Positions 45,061 to 55,969 of a stretch of DNA of 64,000 bases are shown one piece after another; positions within the stretch are counted from its first letter, which is position 1; every line of letters starts with the position of its first letter. Location: NCBI RefSeq assembly GCF_033115175.1, contig NC_084835.1, forward strand, positions 25,811,858 to 25,875,857. The letters run 5' to 3'. The notes beneath the pieces were generated by a model that made no database searches, was not told where the DNA came from, and saw only the letters and a list, made by a program, of their open reading frames with translations. This DNA comes from Lepus europaeus. Its lineage: Eukaryota > Chordata > Mammalia > Lagomorpha > Leporidae. The position numbers and the translations under genes were made by a program.

Positions 45061-46572
45061 AATACCAGAAAAAAGAGGAGTGAGCTGGACAACAGGAGCA
45101 ATGTAAGGACAGGTGACAGCAATTGATAACAGCTTTACACAGTGATCTGCCATCAAGGAGACCCAACAAGGCCAGTCCGCCCTACATGATGTTGGTTTTT
45201 GATGTGGAAAGCCAGGGCTTCGGAGACAGAAGCCAGCCTCTAAAGAGCCCTGTCAGCTCTGCCAGCCCAGAGCTGGGCCACTGAAAACGGAACTGTCCTG
45301 GAGTCGAAGGGCTCCTAGGTCAGGGCCGCAGGCCTTGCCGGCTGTAAGCGTAAAAGCCCTTCACTCTGGCCAGCTTCCACAGTAACCACCATCAGGGGGA
45401 CAGCCTAGGGTCAGCAACGCTGCAGGCCGAGCTGGAGACTGGCTTCTAGAGATCCGGCCTATTCTGTACTGGCCTCCTGTTCAGGCCAGCTAGGCACCGG
45501 GAGTCAGCAGGCTGCCTGTCCTAGGAGGTTCGCACCACCCTGAAGATGTCCCTTCCAGTACCCCATGTAACCATCAAGCTCCTCCTGTCAGTTTCTGTTT
45601 GCCTCTCTATTAAAAACTCCCTGCTGGTTTGGACAGCACCTTTCATAGGTCCTCTCATAATGACTCTGTCCTTTGTGCCCGTGTTTACTCTGCTCGTTAG
45701 ATCTGTTTTCTCCAGATTTAAAGCAGCACAGCTCTAGATGGCCATGCACATGAAACCTTGGATCAAAGCAGTCCCTGCAAGCTGACACTGCAGCCCCTCG
45801 AGAGGCGCCTCCTGCTGGAACCTTGTTCTGACTGCCATTCCCCACTCCATACCCTAAGAGGCCCCAGGACAACGACCCCCGTCAGCAGGAAGTAGCCAAG
45901 AGGAGATCGATGCCCTGGGTCCCTACAAGAGTAGGGTGTGGGTTAACAGATGGGGAGGGCTGAGGCCCTCTGGTTGGGCTAAGAAGTGTCTGTGGGCCCC
46001 TCAGGATTTAACAAAATGTCTTGTACATACAGGCTGTAAGTGTGACAGAAGGGTTTACTCTCAGACCTGATCCCACCTCTCCCCACTGTGATCCAAACCT
46101 AGCAGCAAACACTAGCTCTTACCACCTCCCATTCCAGCTGTCACCATAAGGCCCCACCCTTTATATTACTGTCCATGTCCTTCCTCAGGTCCATGCTTAC
46201 AGTGGACCTAAGGGGCAGCATTTGATCCCCCTGGCCTTAATGACAGCCCATGTCACACTGGTCTGTTAGTTCTGGTGCTAGTTGGGACCAGTGTGACAGG
46301 CACTGCCGCTCTCAGCACAGCAGCCTTGGTTCTGAGTGAGCCAGCTATTTCCATCAGCCACCTCCCATCTTCCAGGGATCTGTTACATCATCAGGTGGAG
46401 TCTCTTGCAGGGGTTCTCCTACAAAATCGCCTCCTCCCCCTCCTCCTCAGATGGAGCGTAGGCCCCGCATTCTTGACCAGTTACCTACTACACTGCTCTA
46501 AATATCCTTCCAGAGCCATACGATGTGGCTAAAACAAGGATCTGATTATTGTCAAAACACAAAGAGGGGGAA
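45060..46572 (+). mobile_element. env-like remnant of inner provirus
   Basis: Words such as TGTAALSTAAL and ESLAGVLLQNR correspond to the fusion-peptide region and the immunosuppressive-type LQNR stretch of gammaretroviral transmembrane envelope. AAAGAGGGGGAA directly before the 3' LTR is the polypurine tract. Confidence 0.65.
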
Positions 46573-46808
46573 TGAAGTAACACCTTGACAGCAGGGACTC
46601 CACTTTGGAGCACCTGACGCTCCATCTTGAGAAAGCACCCCCACCCCCAGCCCCACCATGAGACTGAAAATTATGATCTACAGCACTGGGACAATAGCAG
46701 TCCACTACATCACACACTGGACAAAGCACAGGAACCCCCTGGCATGATCATTCAAGCTTAAAAAACAGATAGGCTGCACCTGGGTTAATGATAAAAATGT
46801 AATTTGAG

Positions 46809-47136
46809 GGGCCGGCGCTGTGGCACAGTGGGTTAAAAGCCCTGGCCTGAAGTGCCGGCATCCCAGTGGGCACCAGTTCTAGTCCCAGCTGCTCCTCTTC
46901 CGATCCAGCTCTCTGCTATGTCCTGGGAAAACAGTGGAAGATGGCCCAAGTCCTTGGGCCCCTGCACCCATGTGGGAGAACTGGAGGAAACTCCTGGTTC
47001 CTGGCTTCGGATTGGCACAGCTTCAGCCATAGCAGCCACCTGGGGAGTGAACCAGGGGATGGAGGACCACTCTCTCTGTCTCTACCTCTTTCTGTAACTC
47101 TGTCCTTCAAATAAATAAAATCAATCTTTAAAAAAT
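46809..47136 (+). mobile_element. C-SINE, forward, in 3' LTR
   Basis: GGGGCCGGCGCTGTGGCACAG to AAATAAATAAAATCAATCTTT. ATGTAATTTG lies before and after it. Confidence 0.96.
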
Positions 47137-47147
47137 ATGTAATTTGG

Positions 47148-47492
47148 GCCGGCGCCGCGGCTCAATAGGCTAATCCTCCGCCTTGCGGCACTGGCACGCC
47201 GGGTTCTAGTCCCGGTCGGGGCACCAATCCTGTCCCGGTTGCCCCTCTTCCAGGCCAGCTCTCTGCTGTGGCCAGGGAGTGCAGTGGAGGACGGCCCAAG
47301 TCCTTGGGCCCTGCACCCCATGGGAGACCAGGAGAAGCACCTGGCTCCTGCCATCGGATCAGCGTGGTGCGCCGGCAGCAGCGCGCCTACCGCGGCGGCC
47401 ATTGGAGGGTGAACCAACGGCAAAGGAAGACCTTTCTCTCTATCTCTCTCTCTCTCTCTCACTGTCCACTCTGCCTGTCAAAAAAAAAAAAA
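47148..47492 (+). mobile_element. C-SINE, forward, young subfamily, in 3' LTR
   Basis: GGGCCGGCGCCGCGGCTCAAT to CTGTCAAAAAAAAAAAAG. It reuses the same GTAATTTG target word as its left neighbour, giving two SINEs in tandem. Confidence 0.96.
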
Positions 47493-47580
47493 GTAATTTG
47501 TCTATGTCCCACATATGATTTAGGCCAATATCTGGATTAATGTCAAAATTATAACTAGTATTGTTAAGATTATAAATGAC

Positions 47581-47891
47581 AGGCCGGTGCCACAGCTCAC
47601 TGGACTAATCCTCCGCCTGCGGCGCTGGCACCCCAGGTTCTAGTCCTGATTGGAGCGCCAGATTCTGTTCTGGTTGCTCCTCTTCCAGTCCAGCTCCCTG
47701 CTGTGGCCCGGGAAGGCAGTGGAGGATGGCCCAAGTACTTGGGCCCTGCACCTGCATGGGAGACCAGGACGGGGCACCTGGCTCCTGACTTCAGATTGGC
47801 ACAGCACGCCGGCCACAGTGGCCATTTGGGGGGTGAACCAACGGAATGAGGACTTTTCTCTCTGTCTAACTCTGCCTGTCAAAAAAAAAAA
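47581..47891 (+). mobile_element. C-SINE, forward, GCTAATCC-type, in 3' LTR
   Basis: AGGCCGGTGCCACAGCTCACT to CTGTCAAAAAAAAAA. ATTATAAATGA flanks both sides. Confidence 0.95.
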
Positions 47892-48059
47892 TTATAAATG
47901 ATATTAGTTTCACATAGGCTTTAGGTTAGCTTGACCCCAGTAACCATGTATTCCCCTTCTGATTTGGTGGTTTTTGGTGAGCTTCAGGGTCAACAGTTCT
48001 TTAGGGCATGAGCCCACACTCCATTGCCAGCAATAAAGCATTTCAAATTTTATCAATGT

Positions 48060-48390
48060 GGGGCCGGTGCTGTGGCACAGCCGGTTAACACCCTGGCCTG
48101 CAGTGCTGGCATCCCATATGGGCACCAGTTCGAGACCCATCTGCTCCACTTCCCATCCAGCTCTCTGCTATGGCCTGGGAAAGCAGTAGAAGATGGCCCA
48201 AGTCCTTGGGTCCCTGCATCCACGTGGGAGACCCAGAAGAAGCTCCTGGCTCCTGGCTTCGAATCAGCGTAGCTCTGACCACTGTGACCAGTTGGGGAGT
48301 GAACCATCGGATGGAAGACCTCTTTCTCTCTCTGCCTCTCCTCTCTGTGTAACTCCGACTTTCAAATAAATAAATAAATCTTTAAAAAAA
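48060..48390 (+). mobile_element. C-SINE, forward, in 3' LTR
   Basis: GGGGCCGGTGCTGTGGCACAG to AAATAAATAAATAAATCTTT. TTTATCAATGTG before and TTTATCAATATG after are the target-site repeat. Confidence 0.96.
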
Positions 48391-48435
48391 TGTTTATCAA
48401 TATGTGGTACTCCTCTGTCTGCACTCTCAGGTACA

Positions 48436-49322
48436 ACAAACACCTCTAGGATCATACAGGATTCGCCAACCACGCCCAAGACCAAACAGATGCGTCTGCC
48501 TCCTCTCTCCCTTCCCCAACCGCCATTTCCCCTCTCCCTTCTCCAGTCTCTCCCCACAACCACATTGGAGGCTCCACTCATTACCTTCCCTACACCCCGG
48601 CAAAGCCCCTCCTGGTGCCCCGTCTCACTGGACCCCTCCCCTCACTCAGTCTCAGAGCCACAGGCAAACACATATGTTCCCCCTAAGGAAAGTGGCAGGG
48701 CTAGAGAGGACAAGAAGGTCCATGCCCCTTTTCTTAGTCTAACATAGGAAAGACTGAGGAAAAGTTGGGCTCCCTTTCAAAAACCCAGCTAAATATAAAA
48801 AAAAGAGCTCTTCTGCCTCGCCCAAGCCCATCCTTTACCCTGGGGAGATGTCTATTATGTATTAACCTCTACACTTACTGCCAATGAAAAGGAGCGCATC
48901 TGGCACTCGGCTCGGGCTCATGCAGACTACCTGCATGAACAAGACCCCTCGCTATATCTGGTGGCAGATACTGCTCTCCCGGGTACTGAGCCAGACAGCA
49001 GAAAGATTCTCATGCCTATGTCAACTATAAGAGGTCAGGGAAACATCTCAAGGCCCTGATGAAAATCCGGCCCTCTTTTATCTTGCCTCACTGAAGTAGT
49101 CCACAAATATACAAATTTAGATGTAGCCACTCCAGCCGTAACTTTATACCTCACATCCAGTCATCAGCCAGTTAGCATCCGATATCAGATGTAAACTCTG
49201 ACAACTAGAAAAAGGGCCTGAAACCCTCCAAAAGGAGCTCCTACATGTGGCTTTTAAAGTCTATAACTACTGAGAGGCTGAGGCAGCAAGAGAAAAGGGC
49301 CAGGACAGAGAAACTAAATATA
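48436..49322 (+). mobile_element. gag-like remnant (p12/capsid part) of outer provirus
   Basis: Words including PWGDVYYVLTSTLTANEKER and WHSARAHADYL resemble a gammaretroviral capsid N-terminal region. It is the continuation of the outer element after the inner provirus. Confidence 0.65.
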
Positions 49323-49634
49323 GGGGCCGGCGCTATGACATAGTGGGTAAAGCCACTGCCCGCAGTGTCAGCATCCTATATGGGCGCCAGTTCAAGTCCT
49401 GGCTGTTCCACTTCCAATCCAGCTCTCTGCTATGGCCTGGGAAAGCAGTAGAAGATGGTCCAAGTCCTTGGGTCCCTGCACCCACGTGGGAGACCCAGAA
49501 GAATCTCCTGGCTCCTGACCTTTTATCGGCCCAGCTCCAGCTGTTGCAGCCATCTGGGGAGTGAAGCAGTGGATTGAAGACCTCTCCCTCTCCCTCTCCC
49601 TCTATCTGCCTCTTAAATAAATAAATAATTTTTA
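49323..49634 (+). mobile_element. C-SINE, forward, in outer provirus
   Basis: GGGGCCGGCGCTATGACATAG to CTTAAATAAATAAATAATTTT. Confidence 0.95.
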
Positions 49635-49985
49635 AAAAGATTTATTTATTTAAAGTCAGAATTACACAGAGAGAGGAGAGGCAGAGAGAAGAGAAGTCTT
49701 TTATCCACTGATTCACTCCCCAGTTGGCCACAACAGCTGGAGCTGTACCCATCTGAAACCAGGAGCAGGAGCTTCTTTCAGGTCTCCCACGTGGGTGTAG
49801 GGGCCCAAGGATTTGGGCCATCTTCCACTGCTTTCCCAAGTTCAGCAGAGAGCTGGATCGGAAGTGGAGCAGCCAGGTCTCAAACCAGCACCCATATGGC
49901 ATGCCAATGCTTCAGGCCAGGGCATTAACCCACTGTGCCACAGGGCCAGCCCCAAATAAAAAAGTCAATCTTAAAAATAATAATA
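49635..49985 (-). mobile_element. C-SINE, reverse, in the tail of the previous copy
   Basis: AAAGATTTATTTATTTAAAGT to GTGCCACAGGGCCAGCCCC, then AATAAAAAAGTCAATCTTAA, the resumed tail of the 49323 copy. A tail-to-tail inverted pair. Confidence 0.93.
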
Positions 49986-50456
49986 ATAAAAAAAAGACTA
50001 CTGGCCTCTCAAACCAACAGGCTCACTGGGCTAATTACTATTTTTAGGCATATCTCCTTTTCCATAATTGCCCCTTTTTCTATAACCTATCAGATTCTTT
50101 TCCTTAAATTTCTCTCTCTCCAACCAGAGGTGTGTTCATCTACCCTGATAGATTCCCTCCCCCATTAAACCTAACATAATGGTAAATATTAACCTCATAC
50201 TTTAAATTTTGGTTCAGCCATAAGCGGACATTGTGTTTAAGCATAAAAGTTGCTATTAGTAAGAAAGGTTAAGATAGAGAATTTTGAATGAAGAAAGGAC
50301 AAAGCTTGAATTTATCCTAATGGCTAGTTTACTCTAGACTGGAATGAAAGCTAAGAGGGTTTAAGTAAGTTGCAGAAAGTGTGAGGAAGTCATAGAAAGT
50401 TATAAAAGAAAAATTTTTAAATACAGAGCTAACAATCTATTTTTCTTTAATCTCTC
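49986..50456 (+). mobile_element. Unidentified interior of outer provirus
   Basis: AT-rich sequence between two SINEs with no recognisable viral or host coding words. Confidence 0.35.
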
Positions 50457-50772
50457 TCTCTTTTTTTATTTGACAAGTAGAGTTATAGACAGTGAGAGAG
50501 AGAGACAGGAAGGTCTTCTTTCCATTGGTTCACTCCCCAAATGGCCGCTACAGCTGGTGCTGCACCAGTCTGAAGCCAGGAGCCAGGTGCTTCTTCCTGG
50601 TCTCCCATGCAGGTGCAGGAGCTCAAGCACTTGGGCCATCCCCCACTGCCTTCCCTGGCCACAGCAGAGAACTGGACTGGAAAAGGAGCAACCGGGACTA
50701 GAATCTGGTGCCCATATGGGATTCTGGTGCCGCAGGTGGAGGATTAACCAAGTGAGCCATGGTGCTGGCTCC
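50457..50772 (-). mobile_element. C-SINE, reverse, GCTAATCC-type
   Basis: TCTTTTTTTATTTGACAAGTAG to CAAGTGAGCCATGGTGCTGGC. Confidence 0.93.
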
Positions 50773-51019
50773 CTTTAACCTATTTTCAATCTATTTCTCA
50801 GCATGTCTCTCAATAAAAAAACTCCCTCCGGGTCGAGGCAGCTCTTTTCCTAGGCTAGGCACATGATAATTCTAATGGAGACAGTTTTTGTGAGCTGGTG
50901 CTGTAGCCCCCTAGAGAAGCCACTTTCTGCTTGAACCCTGTCTTGTATATAGGTCTCTACCTCACCCCTACATATTCATTCACCCCATTACCACCAAGAC
51001 CTAGTGAGCCATTAGACTT

Positions 51020-52620
51020 TTCTTCCTCTTCCTCCTTCCAGGGTCCAGATCCTGCACACGTTACCCAGCCTCATCCTTCCCCCATGCTCCATTCTAAACC
51101 CTACAACACTCCTCCCCTCCATACCCAAGATTCCCAAGTTGTAACACATAATAGCAGTGAGGTCTTAGATCTCACCCTCAACCCCTTTGCCCATATCACG
51201 GATGAGCCTCTTCAAGACCCCCACATCCCACACTGGTTCATCAACTGTAGTTCCCAAAAACACCGGCCAATGTGACAGGATACACAGTCATACAAGAAAA
51301 CAGCTCTAATCCCCCAAAACACATCCTAGTAGAGGCACAGCCCCTGCCTTCTAAAACTACTTCCCAACAGGCAGAGTGTGTTGTGCACTCCTGAGCTCTC
51401 ACACTAACAAAAGATCAACAGGTAAACACCCACACCGACTCCAACACGCCTATAATACTCTTCATTCTAGTACCCTTCCTGGAGAGGACACGGCCTTCTC
51501 ACTCAGAGGGCACCCTGCAGCTAATGCCTCTCACATCAAAGCTCTTCTCAACACAGCCCTCCTCACCAAACTAGCTGCCTTACTCCACTGTCAGGGTCAC
51601 CAAAGACATAAGTTCCCCTGACCACCTTAAATAACATCACAGACCAAGTGGCCGAAGAGTGCCCTCACTCACTCTTGGGTCAGCTCCCTCAACTCGGTAC
51701 TAGTCCTTACTGCTACAACCTCAAAACTCTCCCAACACCCATCTAACCCTTACACCCCCAAAATCCTCTCAAATCTATCCCCTTTCCATCCCTCCACTCA
51801 ACTCTGACAGCAATTCATGAAGACTCACCTGTCCTCACACCCCTAGACCAACAATCTCTAGAAAGCCTCATGAAGACCTGCCCCACCTGCCAGCAGACAA
51901 ATCCTGGCACCAACGCTTCAGCCCCAAAGTCCCCCACTCACCAGATGCAGGGCTCCCTCCCAGCCACAGACGGCAGGTAGACTTGACTCACATGTCACCT
52001 GTGCATAAAATTAAGCATCTCCTTGTATTGGTGGGCCGAGGCACTCCCCACTACGAATGACAGAGCCCCCAAGGTTGCCCACCTCCTCCTTACAGAAATT
52101 ATACCTATGTTTTGACTTCCTCTCCTCCCTCCAGTTAGAAAATGGGCCCTAATATACCTCCCAGGTGTCCAACAAGTCACTTGGGATTTATATATCCCTT
52201 AGAAATTTCATATTCCTTATAGGCCTCAACCATCCTTAGAAGAAACCCCCAAACTCTCCACTGAAGTCCATTTAGATTGGACACAACTGCTACTCTCAGC
52301 CCTCCTAAAGCTTAGGGCTCTGCCACAGAAACCCCTAAGCTCAGTCCCTTTGGAGTCAGGTTTGGCAGACCCATTGCTCCTGGGGCTCGAGATCTTGCCC
52401 ATCCCCTCCCCTCCAACTCACCCTCTCTTCTCCTTTCAGCCCTCAGAGCATCTCTATGGCAACATGCTAACCAGGCCCTATCATCTGAGGACCCCTTGCC
52501 AGCCCTGGCTACAAGAGAGGCCCCTCCCACAATGCCGCCTCCCATGTCAATCCACTCTGGATATATGGCCACCCCCACCAACCCTATATCACTCAAACTA
52601 ACCAAACTAACCAGGATCCG
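51020..52620 (+). mobile_element. pol-like remnant of outer provirus (RNase H and integrase)
   Basis: Around 51210-51600 words such as PHIPHWFI and KALLNTALLTKLAALLHCQGHQ follow the RNase H order. Around 51860-52450 CPTCQQTN-like and QVDLTHM-like words follow the zinc-finger and core order of gammaretroviral integrase. The reverse transcriptase part is not recognisable. Confidence 0.6.
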
Positions 52621-52894
52621 CCCCACAGTCAGCTTTCAGCCTTTACCCGGCCTCAACTCTATGCCTTCTTCACAGCCCTTGGGAACAGCTCTGGATGACC
52701 TCACCTCAATTCCTCATTCAACAACCTACAACTCCTGGTGGAAGACCCCTGGCTCCAGGGAACCCTCACGATGGTCTCAGTGACGTCACTCCAATGCAAA
52801 GATCTGTTTTACTTTCTGTTTAAATGCACTGTCACCCCTGCTGCTCTCTGCAGCCACAGCTCTTGCCCTAAGTCTTGCTATAAGATTAGTGGCA

Positions 52895-53210
52895 TGGGGC
52901 TGGTGCTGTGGTACAGCAGGTAAAGCCAACGTCTGCTGTGCTGGCATCCTATATGGGCGCCAGTTTGAGTCCCAGCTGCTCCACCTCTGATCCAGCTCTC
53001 TGCTATGGCCTGGGATAGCAGTAGAAGATGGCCCAAGTGCTTGGGCCCCTGCACTCGCGTGGGAGATCCAGAACAAGCTTCTGGCTTCGGATCATGGCCG
53101 TTGCAGCCATTTGGGGAGGGAACCAGTGGATGGAAGACCTCTCTTGCTCTCTGCCTCTCCTTTTCTAACTTTCAAATAAATAAATAAATCTTAAAAAAAA
53201 AAAAAAAAGA
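52895..53210 (+). mobile_element. C-SINE, forward
   Basis: GGGGCTGGTGCTGTGGTACAG to AAATAAATAAATAAATCTTA plus A15. Confidence 0.95.
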
Positions 53211-53212
53211 TA

Positions 53213-53468
53213 GGGCTGGTGCTGTGGCACAGCAGGTTGATGCCCTGGCCTGAAGTGTCGGCATCCCATATGGATGCCAGTTCAGGGCCCGGCTGCTCCA
53301 CTTCAGATCCAGCTCTCTGCTGTGGCCTCGGCAAGCAGTGGAGGATGGCCCAAGTCCTTGAACCCCTGCACCCGTGTGGGAGACCTGGAGGAGGCTCCTG
53401 GATTTGGATCGGTGCAGCTCCATCCATTGTGGACAACTGGGGAGTGAGCCATCGGATGGAAGACCTCC

Positions 53469-53516
<48 letters not shown>

Positions 53517-53570
53517 CTCTTCTCTCTGTGTAACTGACTTGCTAGTGGATAAATGAATCTTTGGAAAAAA
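53213..53570 (+). mobile_element. C-SINE, forward, tandem with the previous copy
   Basis: AGGGCTGGTGCTGTGGCACAG to GGATAAATGAATCTTTGG. An expanded (CT)n lies at about 53478-53512. Confidence 0.94.
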
Positions 53571-53574
53571 AATA

Positions 53575-54165
53575 AATTAGTGGGAGTCACTCCTACTGCT
53601 TGGATCACTGTTAAATTTTTTTTTTTCTCAGCATTCCTTAAACCAATTGCCCAACATATAGACACTGATTTGGAAAGCCTCCTCTAGGCGGTAAACACCC
53701 TGACATCCACGGTCCTGCAGGAGAGCCCTAGATCTCCCGACAGAACAACAGGAAGAGAGTGCTGTGATAACTGACTCCCTAGACAAAATGGACCACTGGG
53801 GCGGGCACAGGCTCGAAACCAACAAAGCATGGGTGGACTGCTCCACCGCGACAGTGGGCGTGGCTAGCTCCTCTTCTCAGCCGTCATGGTCATCCTTATG
53901 GCCCTGCTATTCGGACAATGCCTACTTAGTCTGTTCCAAAATTTCCTACAGAACTGTATCAAAGCCGCTTCCTGAGACCGGGTTAAGACCATGATGCTAC
54001 TCCACCTCCTCAGTCAGGGATAGCAGCCCCTTCCCTCACAACCTGAGGAGGATCAGGCTCTAGAGGCAAACCCCAGTACCCACACTGCCCCTGTGCAGCA
54101 GGAAGTAGCCAGATGAAATCTAAGCCGCTTTCCCTTTTTGCCTCTAGGGGGTAGAATACAGGACA
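53575..54165 (+). mobile_element. env transmembrane remnant and 3' end of outer provirus
   Basis: Words resembling the C-terminal end of a transmembrane envelope (FLKPIAQHIDTDLESLL, then a hydrophobic stretch near 53880-53930) and GCAGCAGGAAGTAGCCAGA, a word common near the 3' end of this class, precede the LTR. Confidence 0.55.
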
Positions 54166-54586
54166 TGTGGCACCTTTCCCCTCCTCCCGCTGTTCCTCCT
54201 CCCCCCTCCCCGCCCCACACCCTCCCTCTTGTGGAGATCCTAGGTGCCCACCAGACCCCTCCTGTCTCCTGGCAATGCCAATAATCAGCTGCACAGAGCA
54301 CCGTGTCAAACAGCTAAGGGGCAAGTCCCCCGAGGCTTCAAAGTGACACCCACTTTTCCTCAGCTCCTCCACCACCACCCCCCAGTGGCAAATTCCCTAC
54401 CAAAGGGATAAAACCTGAGTCCCAAATGCACCCAGCACGAAGTCTCTTCCTAAGAACACTGTTGCCAACCTTTGTGCTTCCAATGAAGCAAGCTGTCTCT
54501 GTTGAGGTCTGTCTGCGTCTCCTTTTTCTGTCTCTCCTTTCTAGGGGTATGAAAGACCAGAACCCTGAGCTATTCCAGATCTAACA
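54166..54586 (+). mobile_element. 3' LTR of outer provirus
   Basis: TGTGGCACCTTTCCCCTCC to CAGATCTAACA, with a C/T-rich insertion near 54185-54230 relative to the 5' LTR. Confidence 0.85.
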
Positions 54587-54589
54587 CCC

Positions 54590-55010
54590 CGGGCCTTATT
54601 CCTCTGCCTGAATCAGCCCAGGTCAGGTGCCCGGCAACTCGGGGCCGCCTCTATAGCTTAGGGCCTGGCAGGATTCATCAGACTGGGCAGTCCCAACCTC
54701 TTACCCTGCCCTGCCTGACCCCTGCCATGGAAGCTCCTACAAAGACCACGGCCTCAACTCTCCCCTGCTCCTGTCTTCCGCGTCCAGACGGAGACCTTGA
54801 CCATGGCAGGCAGTGGACCTATCCCTAGGACCTGGGAGTTGATTAAGCTTCACTTTCCTGAGCCTGGCCTCAGTCTCCTCCTATGGAGGCACCCCAGTGA
54901 CCTGACACACACCAGAGCACAAACCTGTGTGTACACACTTGTGTCCATGTGCACATGGCCAAAGCAAATCTCACATCATGTAAGATGAACCAGCTTTAGA
55001 TGAACCACAT
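54590..55010. other. Unassigned GC-rich flank
   Basis: No gene or repeat recognised. Confidence 0.3.
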
Positions 55011-55668
55011 AAGGTTAATCATTAAACTAAGATTAGCACTTCAGTGGGGTTAAACACATTCACACTGTTAAGTAACCACCTCCTGTATCAAGTTGGGAAA
55101 CACTGCTATCGCCCTAGAAGTAAATCTCATACCCTTTTAGCAATCATGCAGATTCCTCCCCCACTCAAGCCACTGGGAACTCCCACTCTACATGCTGTCT
55201 CCAAGGACTTATGTATTCTTACTATTTCACATAAATAGCATATTCTATTTTCTGCTTAGTCTTTCACTGAACATAATCACTTTGTTTTTATCCACGTTCC
55301 AGGTATTTCATAAACTTTATATCACAATGACACGTCACTGAATGGATGTACAAGTCTTACCCTTTGCCCATTCATCCATGGACTGGCATTTGGAATGCTT
55401 GCAGCTTTTTGCTCACGGGACTACGCCACCATGAATACTTAGCGGCTGCACCATTTTATGCTCTTGCCACATCGCACATGAGTCCCGCCGTGTCTGTGTC
55501 CCTGTCAACACTTACATTTTTCCATTTAAAAGTATAATCATTCTGGTGGGTACAAAGTGCCAGTTCATAGTGGTTTTAATTTGATTAATGATGTTGAGCA
55601 TGTTCTGTGCTTGTCTGTTATTTGTGTATCTTCTTTGGCAAAATATCTATTCAAACCCTTTGATATCA
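55010..55668 (-). mobile_element. Old L1 fragment, antisense
   Basis: CCCATTCATCCATGGACTGGC and CATTTGGAATGCTTGCAGC are complement L1 ORF2 3' words, as in the A and B loci but independently diverged. AAGTAACCACCTCCTGTATC also echoes 34895 and 12281. Confidence 0.6.
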
Positions 55669-55671
55669 TTC

Positions 55672-55955
55672 TTTTATTTGAAAGGCAGAGTTAGAAAGAG
55701 GGGGAAGCAGAGGCAGGGAGAGAGGTCTTCCATCCACTGGTTCACTCCCCAGATGGCTGCAACGGCCAGGTCTGGGCCAGACTGAAGCCAGGACACAGGA
55801 GCTTCTTCCGGGTCTCCCACAAGGGTGCAGGGGCCCAAGGACTTGGGCCATCTTTCACTGTTTTCCCAGGCCATAGCAGAGCTGGATCAGAAGTGGACCT
55901 GGGACTCCAATGCAACAGTATGGGATGCCAGCACCACAGACCACAGCATCAGCCC
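55672..55955 (-). mobile_element. C-SINE, reverse, with target-site repeat
   Basis: CTTTTATTTGAAAGGCAGAG to CCACAGCATCAGCCC. CCTTTGATATCATT flanks both sides. Confidence 0.94.
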
Positions 55956-55969
55956 CTTTGATATCATTT

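Larger units (their letters stand above)
40772..48435 (+). mobile_element. Inner fossil provirus nested in the outer one
   Basis: A second LTR-bounded element, same orientation, inserted in the outer gag region. LTRs are at 40772-41334 and 46573-48435 (the latter enlarged by four C-SINEs). The interior (41335-46572) has a leader, a long AT-rich middle and an env transmembrane remnant near the 3' end; gag and pol are largely unrecognisable. It is broken. LTR blocks agree at about 94-95% by eye, so it is younger than its host element. Confidence 0.85.
46573..48435 (+). mobile_element. 3' LTR of inner provirus, interrupted by four C-SINEs
   Basis: TGAAGTAACACCTTGACAGC to TCTCAGGTACA. LTR blocks 46573-46808, 47493-47581, 47892-48059 and 48391-48435 match the 5' LTR in order once the SINEs are set aside. 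Confidence 0.88.
38895..54586 (+). mobile_element. Outer fossil provirus, gammaretrovirus-like (ERV1 class)
   Basis: An old LTR-bounded element of the endogenous gammaretrovirus type with remnants in gag-pol-env order on the + strand. Its gag region is split by a complete younger provirus (40772-48435). Seven or more C-SINEs also lie within its own or the inner element's span. It is broken many times over and encodes nothing intact. The two LTRs differ by clearly more than those of the inner element (very roughly 12-15% by eye), so it is the older of the pair. Confidence 0.85.

Noticed and set aside
40772-48435. Target-site repeat of the inner provirus
   Set aside because: TTAACA before and ACAAAC after do not form a clean short direct repeat, so I do not claim one.
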